A stretch of 64,000 bases of DNA from Paucibacter sp. B2R-40 (GCF_025717555.1 NZ_JAJIRP010000002.1:62001-126000), one strand, 5' to 3'. Positions 7,081 to 16,342 are shown, numbered from the stretch's first letter. Made by a program: numbers and translations. The notes: generated by a model from the letters alone, not told the origin.

Positions 7081-9150
7081 ATGTTCAAGACCCGCAAACT
7101 GCCTATCGTGGCCGCGTTCCTTAGCGCGTTGCCTTTTCTACTGGTGGCCTGTGGCAGCGCCGACGACCTCGATCCGGTTGCGCCCTACAAGCTCAAACCC
7201 GAGTTCCTGACGGCCGAGCCCAGCCGCACCGACTATGACGGCGCCAGCAACGGCCTGCTGACGGGCAAGGCGGCGTCACTGACGGCCTTGCTGAGCTACC
7301 AGCTGCCGGCCAACCCCAGTGCCGCTGACCTGCGTACCTTGGCCATCCAAACCAGCTACACCGGCCTGCTCGACGTGACGCCGGCCGGCGGCTTCGGCAG
7401 CTATTACGGCCGCATCTCGGCGGCAGGCAACAAGGGCAGCGAGTATGTGGCTGTCTCGGACGACGGCAGCGGCAAGCAAAACGTCACCATGATGGTGACG
7501 GTGCCGAGCAACTTCGATGCCAGCAAGGCCTGCGTGGTGGCGGTGCCGTCCAGCGGTTCGCGGCCGGTCTACGGCGAGTTGGGCACGATAGGCGAATGGG
7601 CGCTCAACAAGGGCTGTGCCGTCGCACTCACAGACAAGGGCGGCGGTGTCGGCATCCATGACCTGGACCGCGATGCCAGCTTCGCCTTCGACGGCAGCGT
7701 GGCCACGGCCGGTACACGCAAAGACCTGACGTTCAACGCCAATTTGCTCGGCGATGATCTGAGCATATTCCGCGCCACCAAGCCGAACCGCTTGGCACTC
7801 AAGCATGCGCATGGCAAGCAAAACCCCGAGAAGGACTGGGGCAAGTACACGCTGCAGTCGATCAAGCTCGCACTCTATGTGCTGAACAAGCAGTTCCCAA
7901 ACGCCAATTTATCGCCCGCCAACACCTTGGTGATCGCGTCCAGCATTTCCAATGGCGGCGCCGCCGTGCTGCGAGCCGCCGAGCAAGACAGCGAGGGTCT
8001 GATTCGCGGCGTAGTCGCCGGTGAGCCCCAGCTCAATCTGCCGGACAACGCGGGCCTCATGGTCAAACGCGGCGGACTCAACGTGCCGATGTCCGCCAAG
8101 CCGCTGTTTGACTACATCACCGTGGCCGGCCTTTACCAGGCCTGCGCCACGCAGTCGGCCGCGCTGGCGCCCAGCAGTGCTTTCGTGATCGCAGCCTTCG
8201 CCGCCAACCGCTGCGCCTCGCTGGCGGCGCAAGGCCTGGTCACGGGCGGCACTCTGGCCGAGCAGTCGGCCGATGCCCTGGCCAAATTGCATGCCTATGG
8301 CTGGGAGGCCGAGTCCGACCTGCTGCATGACAGCCACTACGGCTTCGAGTTCACCGAGTTGGTGGCGCACACCTACGCCAATGCCTTCGCCCGCGCCTCG
8401 GTGACGGAGGGCGTCTGCGGCTATAGCGTGGCCGGTATCGATGCCTCATACAAGACGCCGGTGGTACCGGCCGCTGACGCCTTCAAGACCGGCTGGGCCA
8501 CCGGCGGCGGCTTGGGTTTTTTGGGCGGCGCCTTCAACATCATTGCCGACACTGCAGTCGGCGGCCCGGCCCTGTTCTTGCTGGCCGCCTCACCCAGCAG
8601 CGGCAAGCCCGATTTCTATCTGGACGGTGCCACTTGCTTGCGCCGTTTGGCGAGCGGAGTGGACGTCGGACGCTTCTCCATCAGCGCGGCCGAGCAGGCC
8701 TTGGCGGCGCGCATCAAAACCGGCCTCAGCGAGGTGCGCGTGAGCGGTGATCTGCGCGGCAAACCGGTCGTGATCGTGCACGGGCGCTCGGACGCGTTGA
8801 TCCCGGTCAACCACAACTCGCGCCCCTATGCCGCGCTGAACAAGCGCGTCGACGCCAGCAGCGGCCTGCGCTATTACGAAGTGACCGACGCCAACCATTT
8901 CGACGCCTTGGTCGGCATGTACCCCAAGACCTTGGTGCCGCTGCATGTCTACACCTTGCGCGCGCTGGACCTGATGTGGGCCAAGCTGACCACCGGCGCG
9001 GCTCTGCCCGACTCGCAACTGGTGCGCGCCCAAGCGCGTGCCTCGTCCAGCGTGGTGTTGACCGACGCGCATGTTCCGGCCATCGCGACCACGCCTGCAG
9101 ACGCCGACAGAATCTTCATCACAGCAGGTGCGATCGACGTGGCCAACTGA
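7081..9150 (+). CDS. D-(-)-3-hydroxybutyrate oligomer hydrolase, predicted lipoprotein
   Basis: Enzyme of the 3-hydroxybutyrate oligomer hydrolase family, which cuts soluble oligomers left by polyhydroxybutyrate depolymerases into 3-hydroxybutyrate. At 689 residues it has the family's length. The start MFKTRKL was chosen for its ribosome-binding site (GGAGAC) and because it opens a signal sequence. The signal ends in a lipobox (LLVAC, Cys near residue 23), so the mature protein should be lipid-anchored. The family's YGRISAAGNKGSEYVAV and CAVALTDKGGGVGIHDLD regions are present. The probable nucleophile is the middle Ser of SSISNGG near residue 290. The C-terminal GKPVVIVHGRSDALIPVNHNSRPY and DANHFDAL fit the Asp/His part of an alpha/beta hydrolase. 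No PHB synthase or depolymerase lies nearby. Confidence 0.88.
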   Translation: MFKTRKLPIVAAFLSALPFLLVACGSADDLDPVAPYKLKPEFLTAEPSRTDYDGASNGLLTGKAASLTALLSYQLPANPSAADLRTLAIQTSYTGLLDVTPAGGFGSYYGRISAAGNKGSEYVAVSDDGSGKQNVTMMVTVPSNFDASKACVVAVPSSGSRPVYGELGTIGEWALNKGCAVALTDKGGGVGIHDLDRDASFAFDGSVATAGTRKDLTFNANLLGDDLSIFRATKPNRLALKHAHGKQNPEKDWGKYTLQSIKLALYVLNKQFPNANLSPANTLVIASSISNGGAAVLRAAEQDSEGLIRGVVAGEPQLNLPDNAGLMVKRGGLNVPMSAKPLFDYITVAGLYQACATQSAALAPSSAFVIAAFAANRCASLAAQGLVTGGTLAEQSADALAKLHAYGWEAESDLLHDSHYGFEFTELVAHTYANAFARASVTEGVCGYSVAGIDASYKTPVVPAADAFKTGWATGGGLGFLGGAFNIIADTAVGGPALFLLAASPSSGKPDFYLDGATCLRRLASGVDVGRFSISAAEQALAARIKTGLSEVRVSGDLRGKPVVIVHGRSDALIPVNHNSRPYAALNKRVDASSGLRYYEVTDANHFDALVGMYPKTLVPLHVYTLRALDLMWAKLTTGAALPDSQLVRAQARASSSVVLTDAHVPAIATTPADADRIFITAGAIDVAN

Positions 9151-9257
9151 GGTCGTCACATCCTTGTCACCTCCAAGCTCTAGGCTGCGCGCAGTCGTTC
9201 GGACGGTCGCCCAGCACCTTGGGCGGCAGCCTTCACCTAGAGTCCTGGAGGGACCAG

Positions 9258-10472
9258 ATGTTCACTTTGATCAGTCGAAAATTCGGCCGGCATGCGCTCG
9301 CATGCACGGCTTCCGCCGCTCTGCTGGGCGCCCTGGCCCTGTCAGCTACGCCGGCCTCGGCCGCTGAGGCAGACCCCGTGGTGCTGAGCTTCGCCACCCT
9401 CGGCGACTCGCGCCAAGACCCGCTAACGTCTGACCCCACGCTCGGCGCCCTGTCCGGCCAGGACAAAACCTGGCTGCAAAGCAGCAAGGCCTTCTCGCGC
9501 ATCCTGCGCAGCATCCAGGCGCAAAAGTCGAACCTGCTGTTCTTCAACGGCGACATGATCCACGGCTACGGCTGGGCCGGCTTTGGCTATACCTCCAACC
9601 TGGGCGGCACCGCTATCAGCGCGCCGGTGGCACCGACGACCGTCGGCGACATCCTCAACAGCGATCTGGTCAAGTTCTACACCCAGTACGCGTTCTGGCG
9701 CGGCATGGTGGCGCCGGTGATGGAAACCGGCACCTACGTCGTGCCGGTGCCGGGTAACCACGAAACTCAGTGCAAGGCCTGCGGCAAGAAGGCCAAGGTC
9801 GAGAACGAAAACGCCTGGCGCGCCAATATGGGCGACCTGATCATCGACAGCGCCCGCTTCAAGGCGGTCGTGGGCCAAGACGCCAGCAATTTGAACGTCG
9901 GCAATAACGGCGCATTCGATGGCCTGAGCACCGACCAAAGCCAGCTGTCCTACAGTTTCGATGTCGGTGACGCGCATTTTGCCGTCGTCAACACCGACCC
10001 GGTCGGCGCCGACTCCAAGGCACCGGCGGCCTGGTTGGCCAGCGACTTCGCTACGGCCAAAGCGCGCGGTGCCAAGCATTTCTTCGCCTTTGGCCACAAG
10101 GCCGCCTACACCTATAACTACTCGGCCACCAACACACCGACGCCGGCCGGCGGCCTGGACGTCAATGTGGCGGCCCGCGATGCCTTCTGGAAGGTGATCG
10201 AGGACAACGGCGCCACCTACTTCTGCGGCCACGAGCACATCTTCAATATGCAGCAGCCCAAGGGCGCGGCCTGGCAAATTCTGGTCGGCGCGGGCGGCTC
10301 GCCGTTTGATTCGAAGTTCGGTGATGCGTCGGCCAACCCGGCCACAGACCGGACTTATTCCTGGGCCAATGTCTTGATCCGCAAGAGCGGCAAGGTCGAG
10401 ATCACCGCCTACGGCTTCAATGACGCCTTCGGCCCGACCCAGGTGCTCAAGCAAGTCACGCTGGCGCGTTGA
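9258..10472 (+). CDS. Secreted calcineurin-like metallophosphoesterase
   Basis: Exported phosphoesterase of 404 residues. A signal peptide ends near ATPASAAEA (residue 37). The binuclear-metal motifs are all visible in order: GDSRQD near residue 50, NGDMIHG near 98, GNHET near 165, FGHKAAY near 277 and CGHEH near 323. The start has GGAGGGA upstream; reading the frame further upstream would remove the signal peptide. It is 107 bp after the oligomer hydrolase and 21 bp before a PEP-CTERM protein gene. The substrate is unknown; phosphate scavenging from organic phosphate is a reasonable family-level guess. Confidence 0.9.
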   Translation: MFTLISRKFGRHALACTASAALLGALALSATPASAAEADPVVLSFATLGDSRQDPLTSDPTLGALSGQDKTWLQSSKAFSRILRSIQAQKSNLLFFNGDMIHGYGWAGFGYTSNLGGTAISAPVAPTTVGDILNSDLVKFYTQYAFWRGMVAPVMETGTYVVPVPGNHETQCKACGKKAKVENENAWRANMGDLIIDSARFKAVVGQDASNLNVGNNGAFDGLSTDQSQLSYSFDVGDAHFAVVNTDPVGADSKAPAAWLASDFATAKARGAKHFFAFGHKAAYTYNYSATNTPTPAGGLDVNVAARDAFWKVIEDNGATYFCGHEHIFNMQQPKGAAWQILVGAGGSPFDSKFGDASANPATDRTYSWANVLIRKSGKVEITAYGFNDAFGPTQVLKQVTLAR

Positions 10473-10493
10473 GACTGAAGCAGGACCACAACC

Positions 10494-11120
10494 ATGATGC
10501 GCATCAAAACAATCGCCCTCGCCGCCGTGCTCGCACTGTCCGGCGCGGCCCAAGCGGCAAGCTTGATCGACACCGGCAGCCCGGACGCCAGCAAGCCCGG
10601 CTATGTACTGGATACCGCCAACTTCCTGGCCGTGCAGTTCAAAGCCGACGCCGCCTGGCAGATTGACGGCTTGTCCGCCTATCTGAGCGGGGGCAATGCC
10701 GGCGAGCACTTCACCGTCGCCTTGTATGCGGATAGCAGCAGCCATTTGCCGGGCGATCTGCTCGCATCCAGCTTGGCCGAATTCTCAGCCGATGGCTGGA
10801 ATAGTTCCGCAGCCTTGAACTGGAGCTTGCCAACGGCGGGCAACTACTGGTTGGCGTTGGAAGGTGCGACAAAGGAAACCATCCCCGGTCTGCCCGAGCC
10901 GGACGGCAGCTTTGTTGCAACTGCCGGCGGCCTGAGCATGCCCGGCCTAACAGCCTTCTCGGACGGCGGCTTGGCCGGCTACCAAGCCAGCCCGGGCATC
11001 CAGTTCGGCCTGCAGGTGACCGGTGCGGTGCCTGAGCCCACCAGCTACTTGTTGCTGCTGGTGGGGCTGGGCGTGATCGGTGTGAGTCGTTTGAAAGCCT
11101 GCCGGCAACAGCACGGCTAG
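10494..11120 (+). CDS. PEP-CTERM sorting-domain protein
   Basis: Exported protein of 208 residues with an N-terminal signal peptide (cleavage near GAAQA-ASL). The C-terminus has the PEP-CTERM sorting signal VPEPTSYLLLLVGLGVIGV, then basic RLKACRQQ. The middle part is a beta-rich domain of about 150 residues (LSGGNAGEHFTVALY, LPTAGNYWLALEG) resembling choice-of-anchor domains seen in other PEP-CTERM proteins. It would be processed by an exosortase encoded elsewhere. It follows the phosphoesterase by 21 bp and is probably co-transcribed with it. Confidence 0.85.
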   Translation: MMRIKTIALAAVLALSGAAQAASLIDTGSPDASKPGYVLDTANFLAVQFKADAAWQIDGLSAYLSGGNAGEHFTVALYADSSSHLPGDLLASSLAEFSADGWNSSAALNWSLPTAGNYWLALEGATKETIPGLPEPDGSFVATAGGLSMPGLTAFSDGGLAGYQASPGIQFGLQVTGAVPEPTSYLLLLVGLGVIGVSRLKACRQQHG

Positions 11121-11625
11121 CACTGAAGGCTGCAAATCAGCGACAGAACAACAAGAAGAAAAAGAAGAAGAAGGGTCCGGTCAGGCTTGAAAAAGCAGAC
11201 CGGACCCTTCGGTGCGTCCACGGCGGCCTAGCGCGTCGTTTCAGCGCACAAAACTTCTTGAGCAGGAATGTTATTTTTTACTGCCACACCCCCCATGTCG
11301 TAGGGGGTCTCGAACAGATGGTGCGACCGTAATATGCGCGGGAATTTGAAAGCCGCAGAGGGTCACGGAAGCAAATTTCGGGCTTCTGCTCGCGATTCAG
11401 CCTTTTCCTCTCGCTTCGAAAACAGCTTGTGCATTCAATGCTCCTGAGATCTAGACGGCTACGCGGAGTGCGGGCGAGCTTCAGCTCTGTATTTGCACCC
11501 GCCCCGACCGAGCTCAGAAAACGAACAGCCAAGCGAGCATTGCCTTTCTTCGCGAGGGCAAAAAAACGACCGCCTTCCCTGCAGGCATAGCTGAGGGGAG
11601 GCCAAATCATCGTGAGGCCTCCTTG
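11121..11625. other. Gene-poor region with purine tract and hairpin
   Basis: This 505-bp stretch contains a purine run (AAGAAGAAAAAGAAGAAGAA) at about 11151-11170 next to a strong hairpin at 11171-11209. A minus-strand reading frame crosses 11278-11730 but is rich in Arg and Ser, runs into the start of the next gene and has no family resemblance, so I do not call it. The G+C is visibly lower than in the neighbours. No gene is supported here. Confidence 0.6.
11171..11209 (-). terminator. Rho-independent terminator-like hairpin, best on minus strand
   Basis: Perfect 12-bp stem AAGGGTCCGGTC (11171-11182) with GACCGGACCCTT (11198-11209) and a 15-base loop. Read leftward, the stem is followed by a pyrimidine run rich in T (CTTCTTCTTTTTCTTCTTG), so it is a better terminator for leftward transcripts. 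Read rightward it could weakly end the PEP-CTERM transcript. Confidence 0.6.
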
Positions 11626-12579
11626 ATGAAAATTGCAATCGCCAGACACCGTCGAAGCTTCAAGTTTTGCTCTTTGGGTGCAGCTGCGCTGTTGGCGAGC
11701 TTGACTGCTCAGACAGGAGCGGCCGAGCAAACCGGTGCAGCCGGTGGCGCAACTGCCGTGGCCGGAGACGCTCAGCTACAGACCTGCACTGCCACCCTGG
11801 GCACGATTCGCTTGCAAGATGGCTATACGCCGGCAGCCAACACCGCTGCCGCTCCCGCAGCCAACAACGACAGGCTGTCCTCCATCACCGGCGTCTTGGC
11901 CAGCTTGGCCGCCCTCAACGGCGGAGCCGGCGCACCCTCAGCCGGGCCCGCTGGAGGCAGCGGCACAATGAGCGGCGCCTCACTCGAATCATTGCGTTTG
12001 CTGATCCAGCAGTCCAACTGTTTTGTGATTGTTGACCGGGGTGCCGTGGAGCAGGCCGCCAACGACGAAAAGAGCCGCGCGCGCTCCAACAACAATGAAA
12101 TGCGCGACGACGCTCATATGGAGCAGGGCCAGGAAGTCGCCGCCGATTTTGTGTTGCGCTCCTCCGTCATCTCCTTAGAAAACAAAGAGAACACCGGCAT
12201 CAAGCTGGGTTTTCTGTCCAAAATTGGCATGTCGGGCAGCAGCAAAAAGTCAGACATGAATGCCAAGGTGCAGCTGGTGCTGTCCGATGTCCGCTCGAAG
12301 GTTCAATTGGCGGCCGCGCTGGGCGAAGGATCGGCCAGCAATACCGCTTTGGCCGGCAATATTCTGGGCGGGGCTAGCCACTTCCTCGGCGGGGTCGGCT
12401 ACAGCTCGGAATCCAAGACCTCCAGCACCACGGTCTTGCTGCAAGCGTTTGCCGATGCCTACAACAAACTCGTTCCGGCCGTGCAGAACTACAAGGCGCA
12501 AAGCGTGAAAGGCGGGCTGGGCACCGGTGGCGCCCTGCGCGTGCAGGGAAGCAAAAACGCCGAGTCACAGCGGCCCTGA
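11626..12579 (+). CDS. CsgG-like secreted protein
   Basis: Exported protein of 317 residues. The start is an ATG with GAGG upstream; a TTG one codon earlier is also possible. A basic N-terminus and hydrophobic segment form a signal peptide. Residues 35-115 are Ala/Gly/Pro-rich. The region from about 120 to 190 (LRLLIQQSNCFVIVDRGAVEQ, then AADFVLRSSVISLE) resembles CsgG-family proteins, where a lipoprotein forms secretion channels in the outer membrane. It lacks a lipobox, which CsgG itself has. A VQLVLSDVRSKVQLAAALGEG stretch and a Gly/Ser-rich segment follow. It probably forms a pair with the next gene 6 bp downstream. Family assignment is by pattern and should be treated as tentative. Confidence 0.65.
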   Translation: MKIAIARHRRSFKFCSLGAAALLASLTAQTGAAEQTGAAGGATAVAGDAQLQTCTATLGTIRLQDGYTPAANTAAAPAANNDRLSSITGVLASLAALNGGAGAPSAGPAGGSGTMSGASLESLRLLIQQSNCFVIVDRGAVEQAANDEKSRARSNNNEMRDDAHMEQGQEVAADFVLRSSVISLENKENTGIKLGFLSKIGMSGSSKKSDMNAKVQLVLSDVRSKVQLAAALGEGSASNTALAGNILGGASHFLGGVGYSSESKTSSTTVLLQAFADAYNKLVPAVQNYKAQSVKGGLGTGGALRVQGSKNAESQRP

Positions 12580-12585
12580 GGCGCT

Positions 12586-13068
12586 ATGCAGCAGCTCCCT
12601 TCCGGCATCTTTGCGCTGGCAATGTTGGCGCTCAGCGCTGCAGCAAACGCCCAAGAGTACAGCCGCTTTCTCAGCTGCAAAGGCAACTTTATCGCGGATG
12701 AAAAAACGCATGAAGCGAATGCGGAAATCGCCTTGCGCGTCAACAACCGCACGGCCTTGATTCAGGGCTCTAACGTATTACCTGTGGGTGAAATACTGCG
12801 CTACGTGCCCACGCCAGTCAGCTATTCGATGACCTATATCTTGCGACCCAAGGGCACGAAGGTAATTGTCGTGCCGGGCTGGTTTCAGAACACGATTCTG
12901 GTGGCCTACCCAAACTTGAACCGACTCAACCAGATTCGCCTTTCGGTCAATCGGCAAACGGGCGTGCTGGACGGCAAATTGCTGAATGAAGAAGATGAGC
13001 TGCTGGGCTCATTCAGCATGAACTGCAGCTCGCAAACCGAGCAAGACGTGGCCGCCCCAAAGTTTTAA
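12586..13068 (+). CDS. Small secreted protein of unknown function
   Basis: Protein of 160 residues with a signal peptide (cleavage near SAAANA-QEY). The mature part has two cysteines (FLSCKGNF and FSMNCSSQ), which could form one disulfide, and a beta-rich pattern (TALIQGSNVLPVGEILRYVP, GTKVIVVPGWFQNTILVAYP). I do not recognise a family. It lies 6 bp after the CsgG-like gene and is very likely co-transcribed with it. Confidence 0.75.
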   Translation: MQQLPSGIFALAMLALSAAANAQEYSRFLSCKGNFIADEKTHEANAEIALRVNNRTALIQGSNVLPVGEILRYVPTPVSYSMTYILRPKGTKVIVVPGWFQNTILVAYPNLNRLNQIRLSVNRQTGVLDGKLLNEEDELLGSFSMNCSSQTEQDVAAPKF

Positions 13069-13172
13069 GCGTGACTACTGCCCCACCTGCGTTGAACATT
13101 TCACTCCGGCCCGTTTGACCTCGAGGAGCCATATCAAGCGTGGGTTCGGCGCCTCGATCGGGCTCAGCAGGC

Positions 13173-14003
13173 TCAGTGCAGCAACTGCTCCACATCGCTG
13201 GCCACATCCCCGGCGGCCGTGATCTTGGCCTCCAGATAGGCCAGATCCAGATGCAAATGTTCAACCAAATCGGGCACCGCCACCAGTAAGGCCTGGGCCG
13301 GGTTGTCGTGGTGCTCGGCGGCGTCGGCCAAGACCTCGGCCAGATGCAAAACCGCCGCCATCAGCGAGAAGGGTCGAATCTCCATCGGCGTGTTGGCGTC
13401 CTTGAAGGCCTCGACCATGGGGGCCGGGAAATGCCAATGCGAGGCCAGCGAGGCGGTGACATCGGCATGGGTGCAGCCGAAGCGGTGCTCTTCGAGCGAG
13501 AAACGGCTGCCCGGCTCGGCCGCATGGGCCTCCACATCGGCGACCATCTCAGGCTCTTCCATCGCCATCATCAGCTGGCCTGTGCGCAGCATCAGGCCGG
13601 CCAGATAGCTGGTGTCGGCGTCCACGCGCAGGATCTGGCTGAGGATGCGGGCATAGGCGGCTGTGGTGATGCTGTGGCGCCAGAACAGCGCCCGGTCCAG
13701 GCCCTTGATGACCGGAAAGGCACCCGAAATGCAGGCGGCCAAAGAAAGATTACGCAAGGTGTCCAGACCGAGCGCGCCGGCGGCGTCGTTAAGACTGGAA
13801 ATCTGGTGCGAGGGGCTGTAGCGGGCCGAGTTGGCCAGGCGCAAAACCTTGGCCGACAAGGTTGAGTCCTTGCCGATCAATTCGGCAATGGCATTCAGAC
13901 TGATGTTGTCATCGTCGAAGCTTCGAATCAGCCGGCTGGCCACTTCGGGCATGGTCGGCAGTGCATTATTGTTCTTGAAAAACTTTTCGGCTGCAGCGCT
14001 CAC
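13173..14003 (-). CDS. HDOD domain protein
   Basis: Signalling protein of 276 residues made almost wholly of an HDOD domain, a non-catalytic relative of HD phosphohydrolases found in bacterial signalling. LPTMPEVASRLIRSFDDDNIS and LIGKDSTLSAKVLRLANSARY at the N-terminus are typical, followed by LGLDTLRNLSLAACISG. The start is GTG, chosen because GAGGAG sits six bases upstream. It has no attached GGDEF, EAL or receiver domain. The neighbour beyond a 176-bp gap is a Crp/Fnr regulator on the same strand. Confidence 0.88.
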   Translation of the reverse strand: MSAAAEKFFKNNNALPTMPEVASRLIRSFDDDNISLNAIAELIGKDSTLSAKVLRLANSARYSPSHQISSLNDAAGALGLDTLRNLSLAACISGAFPVIKGLDRALFWRHSITTAAYARILSQILRVDADTSYLAGLMLRTGQLMMAMEEPEMVADVEAHAAEPGSRFSLEEHRFGCTHADVTASLASHWHFPAPMVEAFKDANTPMEIRPFSLMAAVLHLAEVLADAAEHHDNPAQALLVAVPDLVEHLHLDLAYLEAKITAAGDVASDVEQLLH

Positions 14004-14179
14004 ATTGGTCTCCTCAAGCTGATGCGCGCAAGCTTAAAAAGCCCGAGCAGCATCGGAGCCACCACAGCGGGGCCCCGTCACCCGCAGTCTAAGCGGCGAC
14101 CGCGCTTTTTTGCAGCGAACTAAGACTTGAAAAGCGTTGAAATTCACCTCTATAAGACAAGGCTTGTGCAGCGCCGTGC

Positions 14180-14896
14180 TCAGCCATGCGCAAGGTTTTG
14201 CAAGGCGGCCAGATTCAGCAGCTTGATTGAATAGCCCTTGACTTCAATCAGGCCGGCCGTCATCAGCTGACGCAGCAGCCGCGACAGGGTTTCGGGCGTA
14301 ATCGCCAGCTGCGCGGCCAGTTCGCGCTTACGCTCCTTCAAGGCCACGTCCGCGCCTTGCACCGGGCTGCGCTGCAGTAACCAAGTAGCCAGACGCTTTT
14401 GCGCGTCCTTGGACATCAAGTCATGGGTCGCGCCGGTGAGGCTTTGCACGGTCTGGGCCAAGGCCATCATCAGGCGCTCGCGCATGTCCGGAAAGCGTTC
14501 CAGCAGCACACGCATGCCGTCCAAGGGGAATTCCAGCAGCGCAGACGGTTGCAAGGCACGGGCGTCTTGGGCGTGGCCTGAGCCCAACCAGGCGCTGCTC
14601 AAATCCAGCCAAGCGGGGCCATGAACACAGCGCTCCAAATGAAACTGTTGATCATCGCCGGCCGAGCCCAGACCGACCACCCCGTCCAGCACCGCCACCA
14701 AATTGCCGGCGGATTGGCCGCGCGAAAACACCGCAGCCCCCGTCTGCAATTGGCGGGTTTGGGTCAACGGAGCCAAGGCATGCATCTCGGCATCGCTGAG
14801 CCGCGGCGGGCCGAGCAGCTTGTCAAGCAAGGCGGCGCTGCTGCCGGCACTGCGTGGCAAGCGGCGAGCGGACTGGGAAATGATGGCAGTTTCCAC
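14180..14896 (-). CDS. Crp/Fnr-family transcriptional regulator
   Basis: Regulator of 238 residues with an N-terminal cyclic-nucleotide-binding fold (about 40-150) and a C-terminal winged helix (KRELAAQLAITPETLSRLLRQL, then LIEVKGYSIKLLN). The Fnr iron-sulfur cysteines are absent: only one Cys is present in the sensor part. The cAMP-pocket signature is also not clear, so the ligand is unknown. The start is a GTG without a strong ribosome-binding site; the next ATG would remove part of the sensor domain. Confidence 0.85.
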   Translation of the reverse strand: METAIISQSARRLPRSAGSSAALLDKLLGPPRLSDAEMHALAPLTQTRQLQTGAAVFSRGQSAGNLVAVLDGVVGLGSAGDDQQFHLERCVHGPAWLDLSSAWLGSGHAQDARALQPSALLEFPLDGMRVLLERFPDMRERLMMALAQTVQSLTGATHDLMSKDAQKRLATWLLQRSPVQGADVALKERKRELAAQLAITPETLSRLLRQLMTAGLIEVKGYSIKLLNLAALQNLAHG

Positions 14897-15025
14897 GTTG
14901 GGCCTGACGGAAAAGTCGCTGAATGGACCGCAATGTGTCGCAAGCCCCCTTTTCTGTCTTTGCGAAAAGTCAAAACGGTCGACGACAAACCCGCCTGCGG
15001 GGGCCGCAGCTTGCGCCAGCGCAAA

Positions 15026-16342
15026 TCAGCGGATCAGCAGAGCCCTGAAATCATTCACATTGGTGAATGTAGGGCCGGTGCTGACGAGATCGCCCAGCGG
15101 CTCAAAGAAACCCAGCGCATTGTGGGCGTCCAAGTCCTGCTGCGCACTCAGCCCCAAGCCGCACGCACGCGCCAAACTGCTGGGCGTGAGGATGGCGCCG
15201 GCGTTGCGGCCGATGCCGTCGATCCCGTCGGTATCGGCTGATAGCGCATAGACGCCGGGCTCGCCGTCCAAGGCCAAGGCGCAACTGAGCAAGAATTCCG
15301 TAGCGCGGCCGCCTTGACCGGGAGGCGACTGAGTTTGCCGCAGCGTCACCGTGGTTTCACCGCCGGACAAAATCACGCAGGGCTTGGCAAAGGGCTGGTC
15401 TTGCCGCGCGACAGAGCGCGCGATGGCCGCATGGACGCGCCCCACCTCACGCGACTCGCCCTCGATGGCGTCGCTCAGGATATAGGCCGGCAAGCCCAGC
15501 GCACGCGCGGCATCGGCGGCGGCCTGCAGACTCATCATGGGCGTGGCGATGAGCTGGGATTGCTGAGCCGCAAAGCAAGCGTCGTCAGGCTTGGGCGTCT
15601 CAAACGCGCCGCTGCGCAAGCCTTCTTGCGCCGCTGCCGGCAGCTCAATCTGGTAGCGCTGGCAAATGGCCAGCGCCTCGGCACAAGTGGTCGGATCAGC
15701 CAAGGTCGGGCCGGACGCGATCACGGCCGGGTCGTCGCCGGGCACATCACTGATCAAAAGGGTCAGGACTTGCGCCGGCGCACAGGCCGCGCCCAAGCGG
15801 CCGCCCTTGATGGCCGACAAATGCTTGCGCACGCAATTCATCTCGCTGATGCTGGCGCCGCTTTTGAGCAGTGCGCGGTTGATGGCTTGCTTGTCGGCCA
15901 AGCTCAGGCCCGCAGCCGGCAGACTCAACAGCGCCGAGCCACCACCCGAAATCAGGCAGATGACCAAATCATCGGGGGTCAAACCTTGCGTCATGGCCAG
16001 GATTCGCGCGGCCGCGTTGGAACCAGCGGCATCGGGCACCGGGTGAGCCGCCTCGACCAACTCGATGCGGCTTGGCCGGAAGCCGGGCGGGCAATGGCTA
16101 TAGGGCGTGATCACCAAACCGCTCAAGCGGCTGTCTGTAGGCCAGGCCGCTTCCAGCGCCTGCACCATCGCGCCGCCCGCCTTGCCAGCGCCCAGCACCA
16201 AGGTCCGACCGGCCGGCGGCGACGGCAGATGCGCGGCCAAAATGCGCGCCGGCAACGCACGCGCCACGGCGACATCGAAGAGATGCCGCAAAAATTCACG
16301 GGGATGATTCAGAGGGTCGAGGGCAGCGTTCATCCGGTCCAT
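15026..16342 (-). CDS. ttuD: Glycerate 2-kinase (MOFRL family, often annotated hydroxypyruvate reductase)
   Basis: Enzyme of 438 residues that phosphorylates D-glycerate to 2-phosphoglycerate in glyoxylate and tartrate-type metabolism. Family signatures are clear: LVLGAGKAGGAMVQALE near residue 50, HPVPDAAG, LISGGGSALLSLPA near 133, EMNCVRKHLSAIKGGRL near 170, ISDVPGDDPAVIASGP near 200, and C-terminal SADTDGIDG with TGPTFTNVNDF. The length is normal for the family. It stands alone on the minus strand between a Crp/Fnr regulator and a PEP-CTERM gene, with no glyoxylate carboligase or tartronate semialdehyde reductase beside it. It could use glycerate derived from glyoxylate released by the purine pathway further along the window. 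Confidence 0.92.
   Translation of the reverse strand: MDRMNAALDPLNHPREFLRHLFDVAVARALPARILAAHLPSPPAGRTLVLGAGKAGGAMVQALEAAWPTDSRLSGLVITPYSHCPPGFRPSRIELVEAAHPVPDAAGSNAAARILAMTQGLTPDDLVICLISGGGSALLSLPAAGLSLADKQAINRALLKSGASISEMNCVRKHLSAIKGGRLGAACAPAQVLTLLISDVPGDDPAVIASGPTLADPTTCAEALAICQRYQIELPAAAQEGLRSGAFETPKPDDACFAAQQSQLIATPMMSLQAAADAARALGLPAYILSDAIEGESREVGRVHAAIARSVARQDQPFAKPCVILSGGETTVTLRQTQSPPGQGGRATEFLLSCALALDGEPGVYALSADTDGIDGIGRNAGAILTPSSLARACGLGLSAQQDLDAHNALGFFEPLGDLVSTGPTFTNVNDFRALLIR

Noticed and set aside
11278-11730. 150-codon minus-strand frame in the gene-poor region
   Set aside because: Basic, serine-rich and overlapping the signal-peptide region of the CsgG-like gene; no ribosome-binding site. 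A non-coding RNA is more likely than a protein.
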